Under the pieces are notes generated by a model that worked only from the letters and a program-made list of their open reading frames with translations, was not told the origin of the DNA and did no database searches. From Ulva prolifera (Eukaryota; Chlorophyta; Ulvophyceae; Ulvales; Ulvaceae), in contig CM041197.1 in assembly GCA_023078555.1 (NCBI GenBank), positions 9,978,552 through 10,042,551 of the forward strand: 64,000 bases of DNA. The letters are read 5' to 3'. A program made the translations under genes and the position numbers. Shown in pieces: positions 31,801 through 47,227 of the stretch; the stretch's first letter is position 1, and each line of letters opens with the position of its first letter.

Positions 31801-33337
31801 GGACACGGCCGGGGCGGCACAGCGCGCAGCGCAGGCAGAGCAAGACGTGCACAACATGTCGGACATGTGCCAGGCAATCGAGCTGCTGCACGTGGTGCAG
31901 CAGGATCAGGGCTGGCAGACGGCGGAGCGGCAGGGCGGTAGCCTGCATGGCAGCGCAGCGGCACTGCTGTCGGCGCTGCAGTCCCCGGCAAATGAGGCGG
32001 CGATGATGCGCGCGAACAACAACGGCCTCGCGACGGGCAGCAGCGCCGCGGCCGCGCCGCCGGCTGCGTCGCCGGCTGCGCCTTCGTCGCACAGCGACGT
32101 TGGCGGCATCGGCGGTATCGGCGCCGTCGGCGGCCCGCCGCCGCCGCCGCCGCGCATGAAGCGCGCGCACGGGATCGAGGACCCGCTGGCGGTTCCCCAG
32201 CGCAAGGCGACGCCATCGGGGCCGACTGCGGCGCTGGCCGCCGGGCTGGAGGCGCCGGAGGCGGCGGCGCTCATCGGCGCGGAGCACCGGCAGTTTGGCT
32301 ACCCTGGTGGCGGCACATTTGTGCGCGTCCCGCAGCAGCCAGGCGCCGTCGGGGCCGGCGCCGGCCCCGGCCCGGCGTCCCTGCAAGACAAGGTCCTCCG
32401 CGCCGACGCGTGCTCGATCGGCGCAAGCACGGCCGGCATGCCTGCGGGTGCGCCGCAGGCCTCTGCTCTTGCCCCCGGCGCAAATTCCCCCCATGCCGTT
32501 CCCATGACGGCGCCCCCTGCAGATGCGCCGAACGGGGGGGGGCAGGAGGCGGTGTATGGCGCGCAGGCGCCGTGGCCAGGGGCCACCGGCGCCCCCGGCG
32601 CCGCGCCGGCCCTCGCGCCGGGGCTCTCAGTGCACCCCAGCCTGCACAACTCGATGCATGCGTCGACGCACTCCCCGCTGCCACCGGGCTCGCTCCGGGG
32701 GTCAATGCATGTGTCTGGGCCGCTCGGCGCCACGCCGACGCTGGCTGGGAGCGGCTCGCTGAGTGCGGTGGACATCTCCAACGCGCCGGTGGATCTCGAT
32801 CCGAACGAGTTGAAGGCGCTGCGCAATCGCGTCAACCGCTCAGACGGCGGCATTGGGCGCAAGCTCACGCTGGATGTGCTGCAGCAGCACTTTGGCAAGG
32901 GGTTGAAGGAGGCGGCGGAGTCGCTCGGCATGTGTCCGACGACGCTGAAGCGCGCATGCCGGCGGCTGGGTGTGAAGCGGTGGCCCCGCACTCCGGAGGC
33001 GGCGGCGCAGGTGGTCGGGGAGGCGCAGGAGGCGCAGCGCGTGATGGCCGCGCACTCTGCGGCGGTGCCGCCCGGGTTTGTGTCGCAGTTCGGCGGCCGG
33101 GCGGTCGTCGGTGGTGCAGGGTATGGCCTCGGCATGGGAGGCCTGCAGGGGCCTCCGCTGACGGCAGCGGCGGCTACGGGTGGGTATGGAGACGGCATGG
33201 GGGCGCCGGGGACCGGGGACCCTGTGGCCGATGCGGAGGCCCACATGTTGCTGATGGACAGCGGCGAGGTGGGAGAGGAGGACAACCTCGGGGTTGGGGA
33301 ACTTGATGATTTCCTTGAGATGTGGGGAGAAGATTGA
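28802..33337 (+). CDS. NIN-like/NIT2-like RWP-RK transcription factor, 6 exons, complete
   Basis: Likely nitrogen-status regulator. The family is NLP in plants and NIT2 in Chlamydomonas, which bind nitrate-responsive promoters through the RWP-RK domain. Exons: 28802-28948, 29596-29784, 29924-30118, 30223-30560, 31063-31327, 31568-33337; all phases agree, giving 967 residues. Residues about 48-175 match the NLP N-terminal GAF-like region: ALAQIWIPGF across the first junction, then [16 protein letters not shown], then [22 protein letters not shown] and [22 protein letters not shown] long low-complexity Ala/Gly/Pro/Met-rich middle follows. The RWP-RK domain is at about residues 805-852 ([39 protein letters not shown]). 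The signature reads RWPRT rather than RWPxRK. There is no PB1 domain; the protein ends in an acidic tail ([12 protein letters not shown]), as expected of an algal NIT2-like factor rather than a land-plant NLP. Target genes cannot be told from here. Confidence 0.9.
30633..30682 (+). repeat. Poly-G tract and hairpin in the NIT2-like gene intron
   Basis: Inside intron 30561-31062 a run of about 16 G is followed at once by an inverted repeat. The arms are 30648-30662 (GACTGTTTAGTGAAC) and 30668-30682 (GTTCACTGAACAGTC), with one mismatch over 15 pairs and loop TCGAA. A second run of about 25 G lies at about 30898-30923 in the same intron. Confidence 0.75.
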
Positions 33338-35823
33338 TTGTGTTGTGGCAGGTCTGCGGCGGATCTGCGACAGATCTCCGGCGCGGCGGGCGGTGCGCGT
33401 GAGCACAGGGCCCCGCCAGATTATTCTTGGGTGAATCCACCAAACAAACAGATGCTTTTGTTTCCGTGTATTGTGCATGCCAGGCTGGAGATGCGTGCGC
33501 CACGGCGGCGCCTGCATGACGCACCTCCGCCGCTGCACGCCCCCCTAACCACGGCGTCCGTGCAGTGCCGGCGTTGATGCCGTGCCGTGGCGGGTGGCAG
33601 GGGGGGTGTCTTTATCAAGGCCGGGGGTCGGGATGCTGGGAGGTGAGTGCCCCACAAACTGTTGCCACTGTGGATCACCGCCGCATTTCGAGCTCGTACC
33701 AGCTGGTGTGTACTAGTGTTCTGGCTGCCGAGGGTCGATTCGGGCCCTTGCTTCTGGATTTGTATCATGTGGAGCGGCGGGTATGTCTGTGTGTGAATCA
33801 TGCGAGGATGGTGCAGAGACGCCCCTTAAGGGAAGTTTGTGTTGAAACGTTGATTCGGGGTTCCGGAGTGGATTCTGCCGGGGTTTGCTGGGGGGGGGTG
33901 GGGATGATGTGCATGCTGTGGAGTAGGATGTTGTGAGACAAACAGGCAGCGGGCGTCTGCGCGTGCGGGCGTTCCTGGGCCGGCCTCCGCTGTGCTGCTA
34001 CGTTGTGAGGCGACCGCGCAGGGATGGTGCGATCGAGCGTGTGGTTTTTTGCTAGGGCCGTTTCCATGCATTTGCTGTCGTTGTGGGCTTTCGGAGATGT
34101 AATCTGTCCCTGTTCCCCTGCCTGCGGGCGGTGGTCTGTGTGGTGATGCCTTGTCAACATGTCGAGAGACATTGAAACAAGACCAATTTTGCCTCCTCAG
34201 TGACGATTCATGGAAAGATGACAGGGGTTGGCCTGGCTGGCTGTGGTCTGGTAGGCTGAGTCGTGATTTGATGATTCCGGTTTCACTGGCACTCCGGGAT
34301 GCTGAGGGATGGCATACATTGTCTACAGATGCGGTGAGACGTGATTCTTTGTCCAGCATGCTCGCTGCCGCCATCATACATCCTCCGAGATAGCTGAAGC
34401 ATTTGGCACCAGTCAGGCTGCCACGTTGGGGAACTAGGATAATGTCCTGCAGCTACTGACGTGCTGGCCAGCTATCTGCTGTGGTCCTCTGTAGACTCGC
34501 AGGATAGAGTAGTGCCACGCAGCAGTTCGGTCAGTGAGGTGATGATTGCCTTGACTCACTGAGCCTTTGTCTTTTTGGCCAAGTGTGCACACCCGATGCC
34601 AGCTATCTATGGTCTCATGCGAAAAAAAAAACTTTTTTGTCACCGCTGTGAAGGATCGCGATGCCACTGTACCTCGCATGTTTCCACACCAACGTGGCAG
34701 ATGCCTCTTGTGAATGGTGCCTGCAGGTTTAGGCCCTGGGTGTATTAGTACGCAGACGGGCATGAGGCAGGCAAAGTGCAGGATGCTAAGAGATACACAC
34801 CCACTATACACATAGCCAATCTGTGCAGGATGCAGCCGCATGTCTTCAGGACACGCATCGGCCACATCAGCAGTGCGTGTGATGATAGTGGTGATGGCAA
34901 AGGTGCAGCACACACACATTCAAGAGTGTCGCCCTGGTTCTTCCCCCCTGCCTGTCCGTCTGGTACCTGTTAGCACATGCAGGTGCCGGCTGGGGCTCCA
35001 GTGTGCTGTGCTGTGGACCCTGTTGTTGTTGTTGTGGTTGTGCACGCTGTTCCTGCGGCGCTGCATGCCTCCTTGTACTTGTCCATGTACCACACACAGT
35101 GCCGGTGCCAGCGCCGGTGACTGGCTGTGCGGGCCGTCTCCGCGGAGCACTGCTAGATGGCCGGTGCATGTTGTGGGCTAAGCCAGTGTGCAAGATGCTC
35201 GATGTGTGAGGCTCCAGTGTACCGATGAACCGATGCCAGTCATCAATGCTGTGACAACATGCCATGCACCTGACGTTCCTTAATCACCTTGCACTGATTA
35301 CAATTTTGCTAGGTCATTTCCACGGCTGTGCATCTATACATGCACTGCATGGCGGGTCATGCAGGAGATGGAAATAGATTGCCTGGCTAGATGCTGCCTC
35401 AGCAGCAATGTGACGACTGTGACTTGCTATGATAATCGATGCCGTACTGCCACAGGAGCAGGCCCGTTTCGGCGAGCTAGAAGCGCCGCTTGCAGGGAGC
35501 GCTACACCTTGCACAGAGCGCTTGAACATTCACCCTGTGTTGTTTACATGGTTCGGACGCGTCGCGGGTGGGTGTCCGAGGCCGCAGTACATCGATGCAC
35601 ACCAGTCAGCTGCATGCATGCAACGCTCGCTACTGTCGCGGTGCCGCTCCCCGTTGTCCTTGTGCCACGCCAGGCAGATGCATGCGGAACCGTGCGTGAA
35701 ACACAGTCGTCGCCGGTGGAGGGCCCGTGCCCGCACGCTCAGCCTCTCGTAAAACAAAAGTCACGTTCGGGCGCAGGCGCCAAAGCGGCGGCCAGCTGAA
35801 ACACCCCCCCCCCTGCAGAAGGG
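33338..35823. other. Spacer between convergent genes
   Basis: The NIT2-like gene (+) and the carotenoid dioxygenase gene (-) converge on this 2.5 kb. It should hold both 3' untranslated regions. A frame at 35429-35752 (+) has a moderately protein-like start but no recognised domain. An A-run followed by a T-run sits at 34622-34637. No repeats or RNA genes are supported. Confidence 0.4.
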
Positions 35824-38800
35824 CTACGATACGTGTTTGGCAGGTGCGTCCGGCTGTTCTGCGAGCTGCTGCTTACACACCCACATGCCATGGAAACCTG
35901 CCGGGACGCGCTGCGGAATCCGAATGGTCGCCAGGGGCGTGCTGGACATCGTCTTGGCACAGAACACCTGCAGCCACCCTCGCCCGATCAGTCGAAGCCG
36001 TGCCTCCCGCAGCCACCTTCATCTTGGAGGTATGCGCTAGCGACCCCCGCGCGCTGGACGTGAACTGTCCGGCCACATGCATTTGCATGCATGCATGCAT
36101 CAACAGCACCCTGTAGCCACATGGACATGGCCAGTTGCGGAGCCTGCGATGTGTCCTCCCAGCCCCCGATGCATACATTGAACACAGGCGCTGGTGACCC
36201 GGATCCGAGAGTGCACCGCACGGAGCGGTGACCGGATGCCGGAGGCAGCGGCTCAGAACACACCCTTCTGCAAGGCCACCGCTGTGTGGCTGCAGACGAG
36301 CAATTCAGCGTGCAGGGTGGTGTGCATTGACACGGCAGCATGCGGCGCAGCAGCAGCACACATCCGGGAGGCACACCAGGCAGAAGGAGTGGAGCGTGGT
36401 CGCGTGGGTGGCGAAGCCGACGAGGTAGCCGTCGTCGGCGGCGGCGGCGCCGCGGCGCGGCACGAACGAAAACTCGCCGCAACGCATGCCCTCCGGCAGG
36501 TGGGCGATGCCGGCGGCGCCCTCGGCCTCCCCCGCCAGCAGGTCGACCTTGACGATCGCAGTGCAGAGCAGCCCGACCTTGTCTCTGCGTACCGCTCGGC
36601 GGTTGCGTGGACGCACAGGGGGGGGATGCTCCTTGGCGGTGGGCCTCATGCGGCAGCAAGACAAGCAACGGAATCCAACAAAACATTCGTAAGCAACCTG
36701 AGCCTTCTCTGATGATGATAGATTGTGATGCTGGTTGCAGCGCATCTACCAAGAGCGAGAGAGCGTTGCACGAAGTGCCAGAGCACGAGGTGCCAGAGCA
36801 CGTCAAGATAACACCTGCCGGCTGGAATCTGATGCAGGTGCGACTCATGCAGTTTGGCAGTGCTGGAGCCATGGCGTGGTAATGCAAAGGCGCAGGCGCG
36901 CCACAGCCGCTCGGCGGCGACACACTCGCTGCGTGTTACTGCAATCTGGGGGGAGCGCATGCATTTGCGCGACAGCAGACCCGGTGAGGCATGCCATGAT
37001 GTTGGGACTCCCGGCCGAATACATGCATGCATGCACCGACGGCGGAGGTGCGGGAGCGCACGGGGTGTCGGGCGAGAGCTTCTCGCCGACCATGTAGGAG
37101 TATGGTGTGAAGCGTGCGATCGACGCGGCGGGAACGACGGGGAAGTCGAGCGCCCAGTCCGACACGAGCCGGGTCTCCGTGACTTCACCGGAGAGGGTGT
37201 CGATCGTGAGGCGCGTTGCAAAGCCCGGCTCCGTGGTGGGGTTGCCGGCCGCGTCGACGCCCCCCAGCGTGAGATCGATGCTATCCATCCTGCACAGCGG
37301 CCGGTGCGGTTAGCGGAGCGGCGGCGCTGCTGTTCGGGAGAGTCACTGGAGGATGCAGATGGGCAGGGGGGTCAGGGTTTTGAGTGTGTTGTGACCCCCG
37401 GTGGAAGCTTCTGCGCGTCCCCGGGTGGGCGCCACCGCGGCATGACTCATAGCTACACGTGGCTGCGGGATCCGTGCTTGGGATGACTCACTCCCGGGAG
37501 GAGGGGTCACACGCTGCGGCTGGCCAATGACTGCGGGCGAGGCTTGTGACAGTGGGGTGCCCGAGAGGGGGGGGGGGGGGTGATCGAACATACATGTTCA
37601 ACATCGGCGCAGAGCATGAGGTGGCCATTGCTGCATGGCCTGTGCCTTGACCGAAGCAGTGGCTGCGTTACGTGTGTACATGCGCATGGCCACACCGCCG
37701 CATGCATACGGACGTTGGCCGTCATCACATGATGCATACTCAAGCGCCAGTCGCCAATTCTTCTGAACAGACGGAACAGGGGGGATGTGGCGGTCCAGTG
37801 GTGTAGCAGCCGCGTCTCTGGGTTGCGAACAGGAAAGATCTGATGTTTGTCATGACTCAAAGGAATCAAAGGAATCATCATATACACGGATAGAAAAGGG
37901 GGGGGGGGGGGGGGGGGCACTTGCAGAGCACGAGGTGTACAAGGTCGCCATCGTCCCACGCGGTCGCAGTGTGGAAGCACACGAACGGCGGCACCTCGAA
38001 CCAGCGCACGCCGGCGCCCGGCGCGGCGCGGCGCAGCAGGCCGATGCGGCTTGCGCCGCCGCCGTCCGTCACGAACGGCAGCCCGCCGCCGCGCACCATT
38101 GCCTCGGGGTCAAACACGAGCGCGTGGTCCATGAACACCGCGTACGCGTCGGTGATCGCGAAGTCGTGCATCATCTGCGGCCGCGTGACATCGACGGGGT
38201 AGTCTCGGGAGAGGACGCCCGAGGGGGAGACGGTCTGGTACAGCACGGCGTGTGGCTGCTTCGGGCTGGGCTGTAGTCTGCACATTCCCCATGTGTGTGA
38301 CACCACGCAAGTGTACTTGTGATTTTGTCTCTATAAAATCTGTGAATTGATTCGGCATTCCGGAGGAGGTGGCGGCGGCGCCTCGTGCTGGTCGCATGCA
38401 TGCCGTGCATGCATGTCAGGCGACGCACTCGTACGCGAACGACACGAGCTCGCCGGTGTGGGGGTCGGCCTTCGGGTGCGCCGACATCTCGTGGGTGAGG
38501 CCGCCGCCGAAGGTGAAGGTGCCGAGGGAGCGGACGGCGCCGGCGCAGAGGCGCAGTGCGAAGGGCAGGCCGCCCTCCATCAGCGCGAGCACGCGGCCGC
38601 CGTGTACAGTCAGCGCCGTGTTGCCGAGGGGGCCCGCCGCGAGCCGCCCCTCCGCCGGCAGCGGCGCGAGCACAGCACGCATCACGCGCGCCAGCACCAG
38701 CAGCACCACGCCGATGAAGCCCTTCAGGTCGCCCAGCTGCACGGCATAGCGTCAGGTCTGCGGGGCCGTCAGGGGGGGGGGGGGCATGTACACGCACAGA

Positions 38801-39785
38801 GCATCACGTTCCCTGTCGCTCACTCACTGTCTGCTACAACATTTGTGCAATATCCACTCTCACTTGCAGAGCATCACAGCAGAAAGTGATGCTCTGTGAG
38901 TGTGAGACACACAGAGCATGTCTGTGAGTCGACACAGGGGGGAGTCGACACAGGGGGGGGGGGGGGGGGGGGGGGGGTTATGCAGGAGGACAGGCTCGCG
39001 GCCCCGCTGGCCGGCACGGTCGCGGGAGCGCACGCGCAAGAAGAGGTTGCAGCCGGCGGCTTGTTCGACGTTGTGGCGGAAGGCGCGCAGCCAGTGGTTG
39101 GTGTAGCTCTTCGCCTTCCCGCCCTCAAAGCACACAGCATGCACCATCGCATCGCCATCAAACCTGCACACCGTACAGAGTCAGGCTGTTTCCGTAGCTG
39201 TGTTGGGTCGCCATGCATGTGATTAACGGGATTAAGACGTCTGCGGGGAGTGCGTCTTTGTGAATGAATAATATGGCGGCTGGTCCGTCTCACGCATGTG
39301 CTGGGCGCGCCATCGGGGCCATGCCACGGTGCAGGGGGCGCAGCCGGCCATCAGGAGTGTGCGTCATCGAGTTCGTCGCTCCGTGCGCCTGGCCACATTC
39401 GTGCACAGATGGGCTGAGCACGCTCCTGATGTGGCCCCTGTACGTTTTTTTGCCGACATTGAGGGACAAATCACAGCCGGGGGGGGGCTAGGTTTCCGAG
39501 TCAACGTTGAGTATGTGCCCGGAACAGCTGCTGTGACCACCGTGATGCTGCATGAGGGTGGCGTAGGGGGCGCACCAGTGGTAGTCGCCCCACGGCCGGT
39601 GTGGTGGGTTGGGCCCGGTGCGGATGTAGACCCCATCGAGGTCCCCCGGAACCTCCCCATCCACCTCCAGCTCGTTTGTGAAGACTTCCCGCTTGACAGG
39701 CTCCAGGAGTGGGTGGTCCAGGTATGGGTTGCCCGTGGGGCGCTGCAGCCACTGAAGGCCTCTGAAGGCCGCCCGGGGCAGGAAC
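35824..39785 (-). CDS. Carotenoid cleavage dioxygenase (CCD/NCED/RPE65 family), 5' end unresolved
   Basis: Non-haem iron enzyme that cuts a double bond of carotenoids to apocarotenoids. Exons in transcription order: about 39785-39576, 39163-39034, 38736-38429, 38277-37921, about 37289-37091, about 36590-36377, 35967-35824. Phases agree except at the fifth-to-sixth junction, which I could not fix. The four iron-ligand histidines are all visible: MSAHPKADP, QMMHDFAIT, FVCFHTATAW and PAGFHGMW. Other family marks are GVYIRTGPNP, the split YHW/FDGDAMVHAV, LALMEGGLP and HPKADPHTGEL. The stop is TAG at 35824. The first exon or exons are missing from the model. A candidate start with transit-peptide-like composition (MQLHCSSHSRDAASGH) lies near 39933 in another frame. 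The subfamily (CCD1, CCD4, NCED or algal-specific) cannot be decided by eye. Several introns contain long poly-C runs on the transcribed-sense strand. Confidence 0.88.
37898..37918. repeat. Homopolymer of about 20 G/C directly after a splice donor
   Basis: On the coding (minus) strand the fourth listed dioxygenase exon ends ...TGCAA and the intron begins GTGC followed by about 20 C. Similar tracts lie in other introns of the same gene (plus-strand G runs at about 37568-37581, 38771-38783 and 38956-38978). Confidence 0.8.
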
Positions 39786-39939
39786 CTGCACCTCGTTGTG
39801 GTCGAGCGCCTGCTTCTGCGCCAGGATGCAACTCTCGTGCGGATGTTGCGGCTGGTTGAGTTCGGAGGCGGGGTCGAATCGTGGCGTGGCCGGAAGCGGC
39901 GTCTCGACTGTGGCTAGAGCAGTGTAGCTGCATTCTGGG

Positions 39940-42256
39940 TTGTTTCACAGCAGAAACTGCAGATTGTTTCACAGTAGCTATCCGTAGGCACCCGAAAAAC
40001 AAACCACTCACTGAATTTACGAGAAATTTGCCACAGTCACTGTGTGCTGCAGGTCATGCCACCTGTGGGCGGAAGGCTGGTCACGGCCATGTTGCGGTGA
40101 CGCCAACGTCGCGATACAGAACACTGCCCAGATCGCCAAAGCTGCAATGCCAAAGGTCGATACAAGTCCATGGCTGTCATTATCATGGGTCGTACTGTAG
40201 CAACGAGACTGCACTGTCTTCCAGACGACGGTCACGGAGGGTGTGACGTACAGCGCATCCAACTGCGCAACTGGCAACCGCCGAAACGCACCTGACCATA
40301 TACACGAGCATGGACTCCGCATTTTCCTGGTCTTGGACAGCATGTTCGGCGCCTGTGCCCGTATACGTCGTGGCCTTCGCTGTGGACATGTCGCAAGCTC
40401 AGGCTTAAGATGGAGATCACTGCAGCGCACCGCGCAGCAACGAGACAAACGTGTGAAATGATATCAGATAGAGGTGCTTATGAATCCAGGGACCGCTCGA
40501 CGTCGATGCGATGTCAGAACTTCGGCTATGTGCATTATCCGAAAGGCCGGGTGAACTGGTGAGACAACCATGGCGGGGCTAGAGTCAGTACTGTAATACC
40601 CATTGGCTCACATTCCGATCTCGTGGTTTCTACTGTATCCGCATGTAATACATTGCTGGTCTCCATCATCGCTGTCGTGGCGCGGCAGCCGCACCTAGAC
40701 GCGTCTTTTCACCGCCACAAGCGCTGCCTGTAGATGATCAGATATGCCTTTACTTTCTGTAGCCTCAAACAGCAGCAATGATCTTGAGAATACGTCTGGA
40801 CAGCTAGCGTCACCGCCAATAAGATGATAGCACCTGCATCGTCCTGTCATATCGTGCACACGTGTGGCGCACATCTGAACTAGCGCGTGGGGCTGCACAA
40901 TTCGTCCCGTTTGAGGAAAGAGAAGCCCCCCTCTGTGTGACGGCTTATCAAAACAGAGGTCATACGGACAAGTAGGTCGTCGTAATGAAGTACAAAAAGT
41001 ACTACAAACAAATGGACACTTGGCAAATTGGACGGGCGATGTCATAGCACTGGTGGTTGGTCAGGTGCTGCCTGCGCTGGTGTAGACTGCGATGGAAAGG
41101 CGGAGTTCCAAGCAGCGAGCGTCAAAGAGGTGCATGTTGTGTTGGCGTGGCGCTTTGCTGAGGGGGGCAAGGCAAGAGGGTTTGTTGGACACCATCCTCG
41201 GTTTTGCACACGTTGTGGTAGCGTTGTTGCGACAGCCCATCTGAGTTCAGGCTCACAGCCACAGGCCTCCTCAGTGTCCAAGTTGTGGAATCTTTTACGT
41301 TTTCAACTGCTGTACTGCTGTTGTCGGCAATCTGTGTACTTGCATCATGTGCAGTCGATCTCAGACGGACATGATGTCATCTCTGCAACAACGGTATGGC
41401 TAAGTATGTCCAGGTTTACCTTGCTGTCACAAATTGTGACAGCAAGGTAAATCACAAATTGTGAGTCACATATTGTGACTCACAATATGTACATACAGTC
41501 CAGTTGCAGCGCCGGAAGCAGCCTGATTATAGTGCTCTCCAGAAGTTTGTGTGTTGGTCCACTCACAGCAACATGAACAAACGCTCAGGACATCAACCAT
41601 ACTGCCAAGACTGACACATTCATAGAGCGGGCCAGCCACTCCATATTGTAAGATACAGTCCAGAGTTCGTAAAGACTTCAACATCTACAGCTTGTATGGC
41701 AGGGGAGAGACACGTGTTACAGGCAATGTCCGCACTCCCAACTTATCCGATGAACCACTAGGTCAACTGCTTGCAACATGTCATGGAAGCCAGTGATCGC
41801 TGACTTGCAGTCCTCTCTGAAACTCATCAATGTGGACAGCCCAGTATGTGCCTAGCTTTGCCAGACAGAATTGTGCAATACACAGTGCTGCTCTGACAAT
41901 CAGCATGCTGCCAGCAGAACTACCAACTGCCACTCTGGTCCATACCGGAATATCAGAAGGCACATCTGCAGACCCTGACGCCGCCGGCGCCACAGCCCCA
42001 TAACCCGTAAATGAGAGGCATCATGACGGTACCACCTCATAGGGGGCCATATTTTGTCCCCTGTGCCACCGACCAGCCAACTCGCAGGACTGATAGACAC
42101 CCCCCTCCCCCCCCCAGCAGAGACTATGTGTCCTATGGGCCTAATTTCGAGAGATGTACAAAACATCTCTTCTGCCACGCCTGTTCCAGCAAAAAACACA
42201 CAAACACATACAAACAAATACAACCTCATTAGGAAAGGACGACACGTCATGGGTCT
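39940..42256. other. Spacer with palindrome cluster; possible tiny gene
   Basis: Lies between the dioxygenase and SRPK genes. On the minus strand near 40389 a short frame begins MSTAKATTYTGTGAEHAVQD and contains a GTGCGT donor after about 33 codons, so it may be the first exon of a small gene or of the dioxygenase transcript; this is speculative. The nested palindromes at 41415-41490 are listed separately. The rest shows short frames without recognisable domains. Confidence 0.3.
41415..41490. repeat. Nested palindromes (cruciform-capable)
   Basis: A perfect inverted repeat with 18-bp arms and a single central base lies at 41415-41451 (arms TTTACCTTGCTGTCACAA / TTGTGACAGCAAGGTAAA). It is followed directly by the palindrome TCACAAATTGTGA (41452-41464) and then an inverted pair GAGTCACA / TGTGACTC (about 41463-41481). 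All share the TGTGAC/GTCACA word. No gene overlaps it. Confidence 0.85.

Positions 42257-47227
<4,971 letters not shown>

Noticed and set aside
30654-32216. 520-residue minus-strand open frame
   Set aside because: Composition is the reverse shadow of GC-rich exons and introns of the NIT2-like gene; it has no domain and the plus strand carries the RWP-RK protein with consistent splicing.
32299-33285. 328-residue minus-strand frame and 298-residue plus frame in the same place
   Set aside because: Both overlap the last exon of the NIT2-like gene out of frame; GC-rich codons keep alternative frames open.
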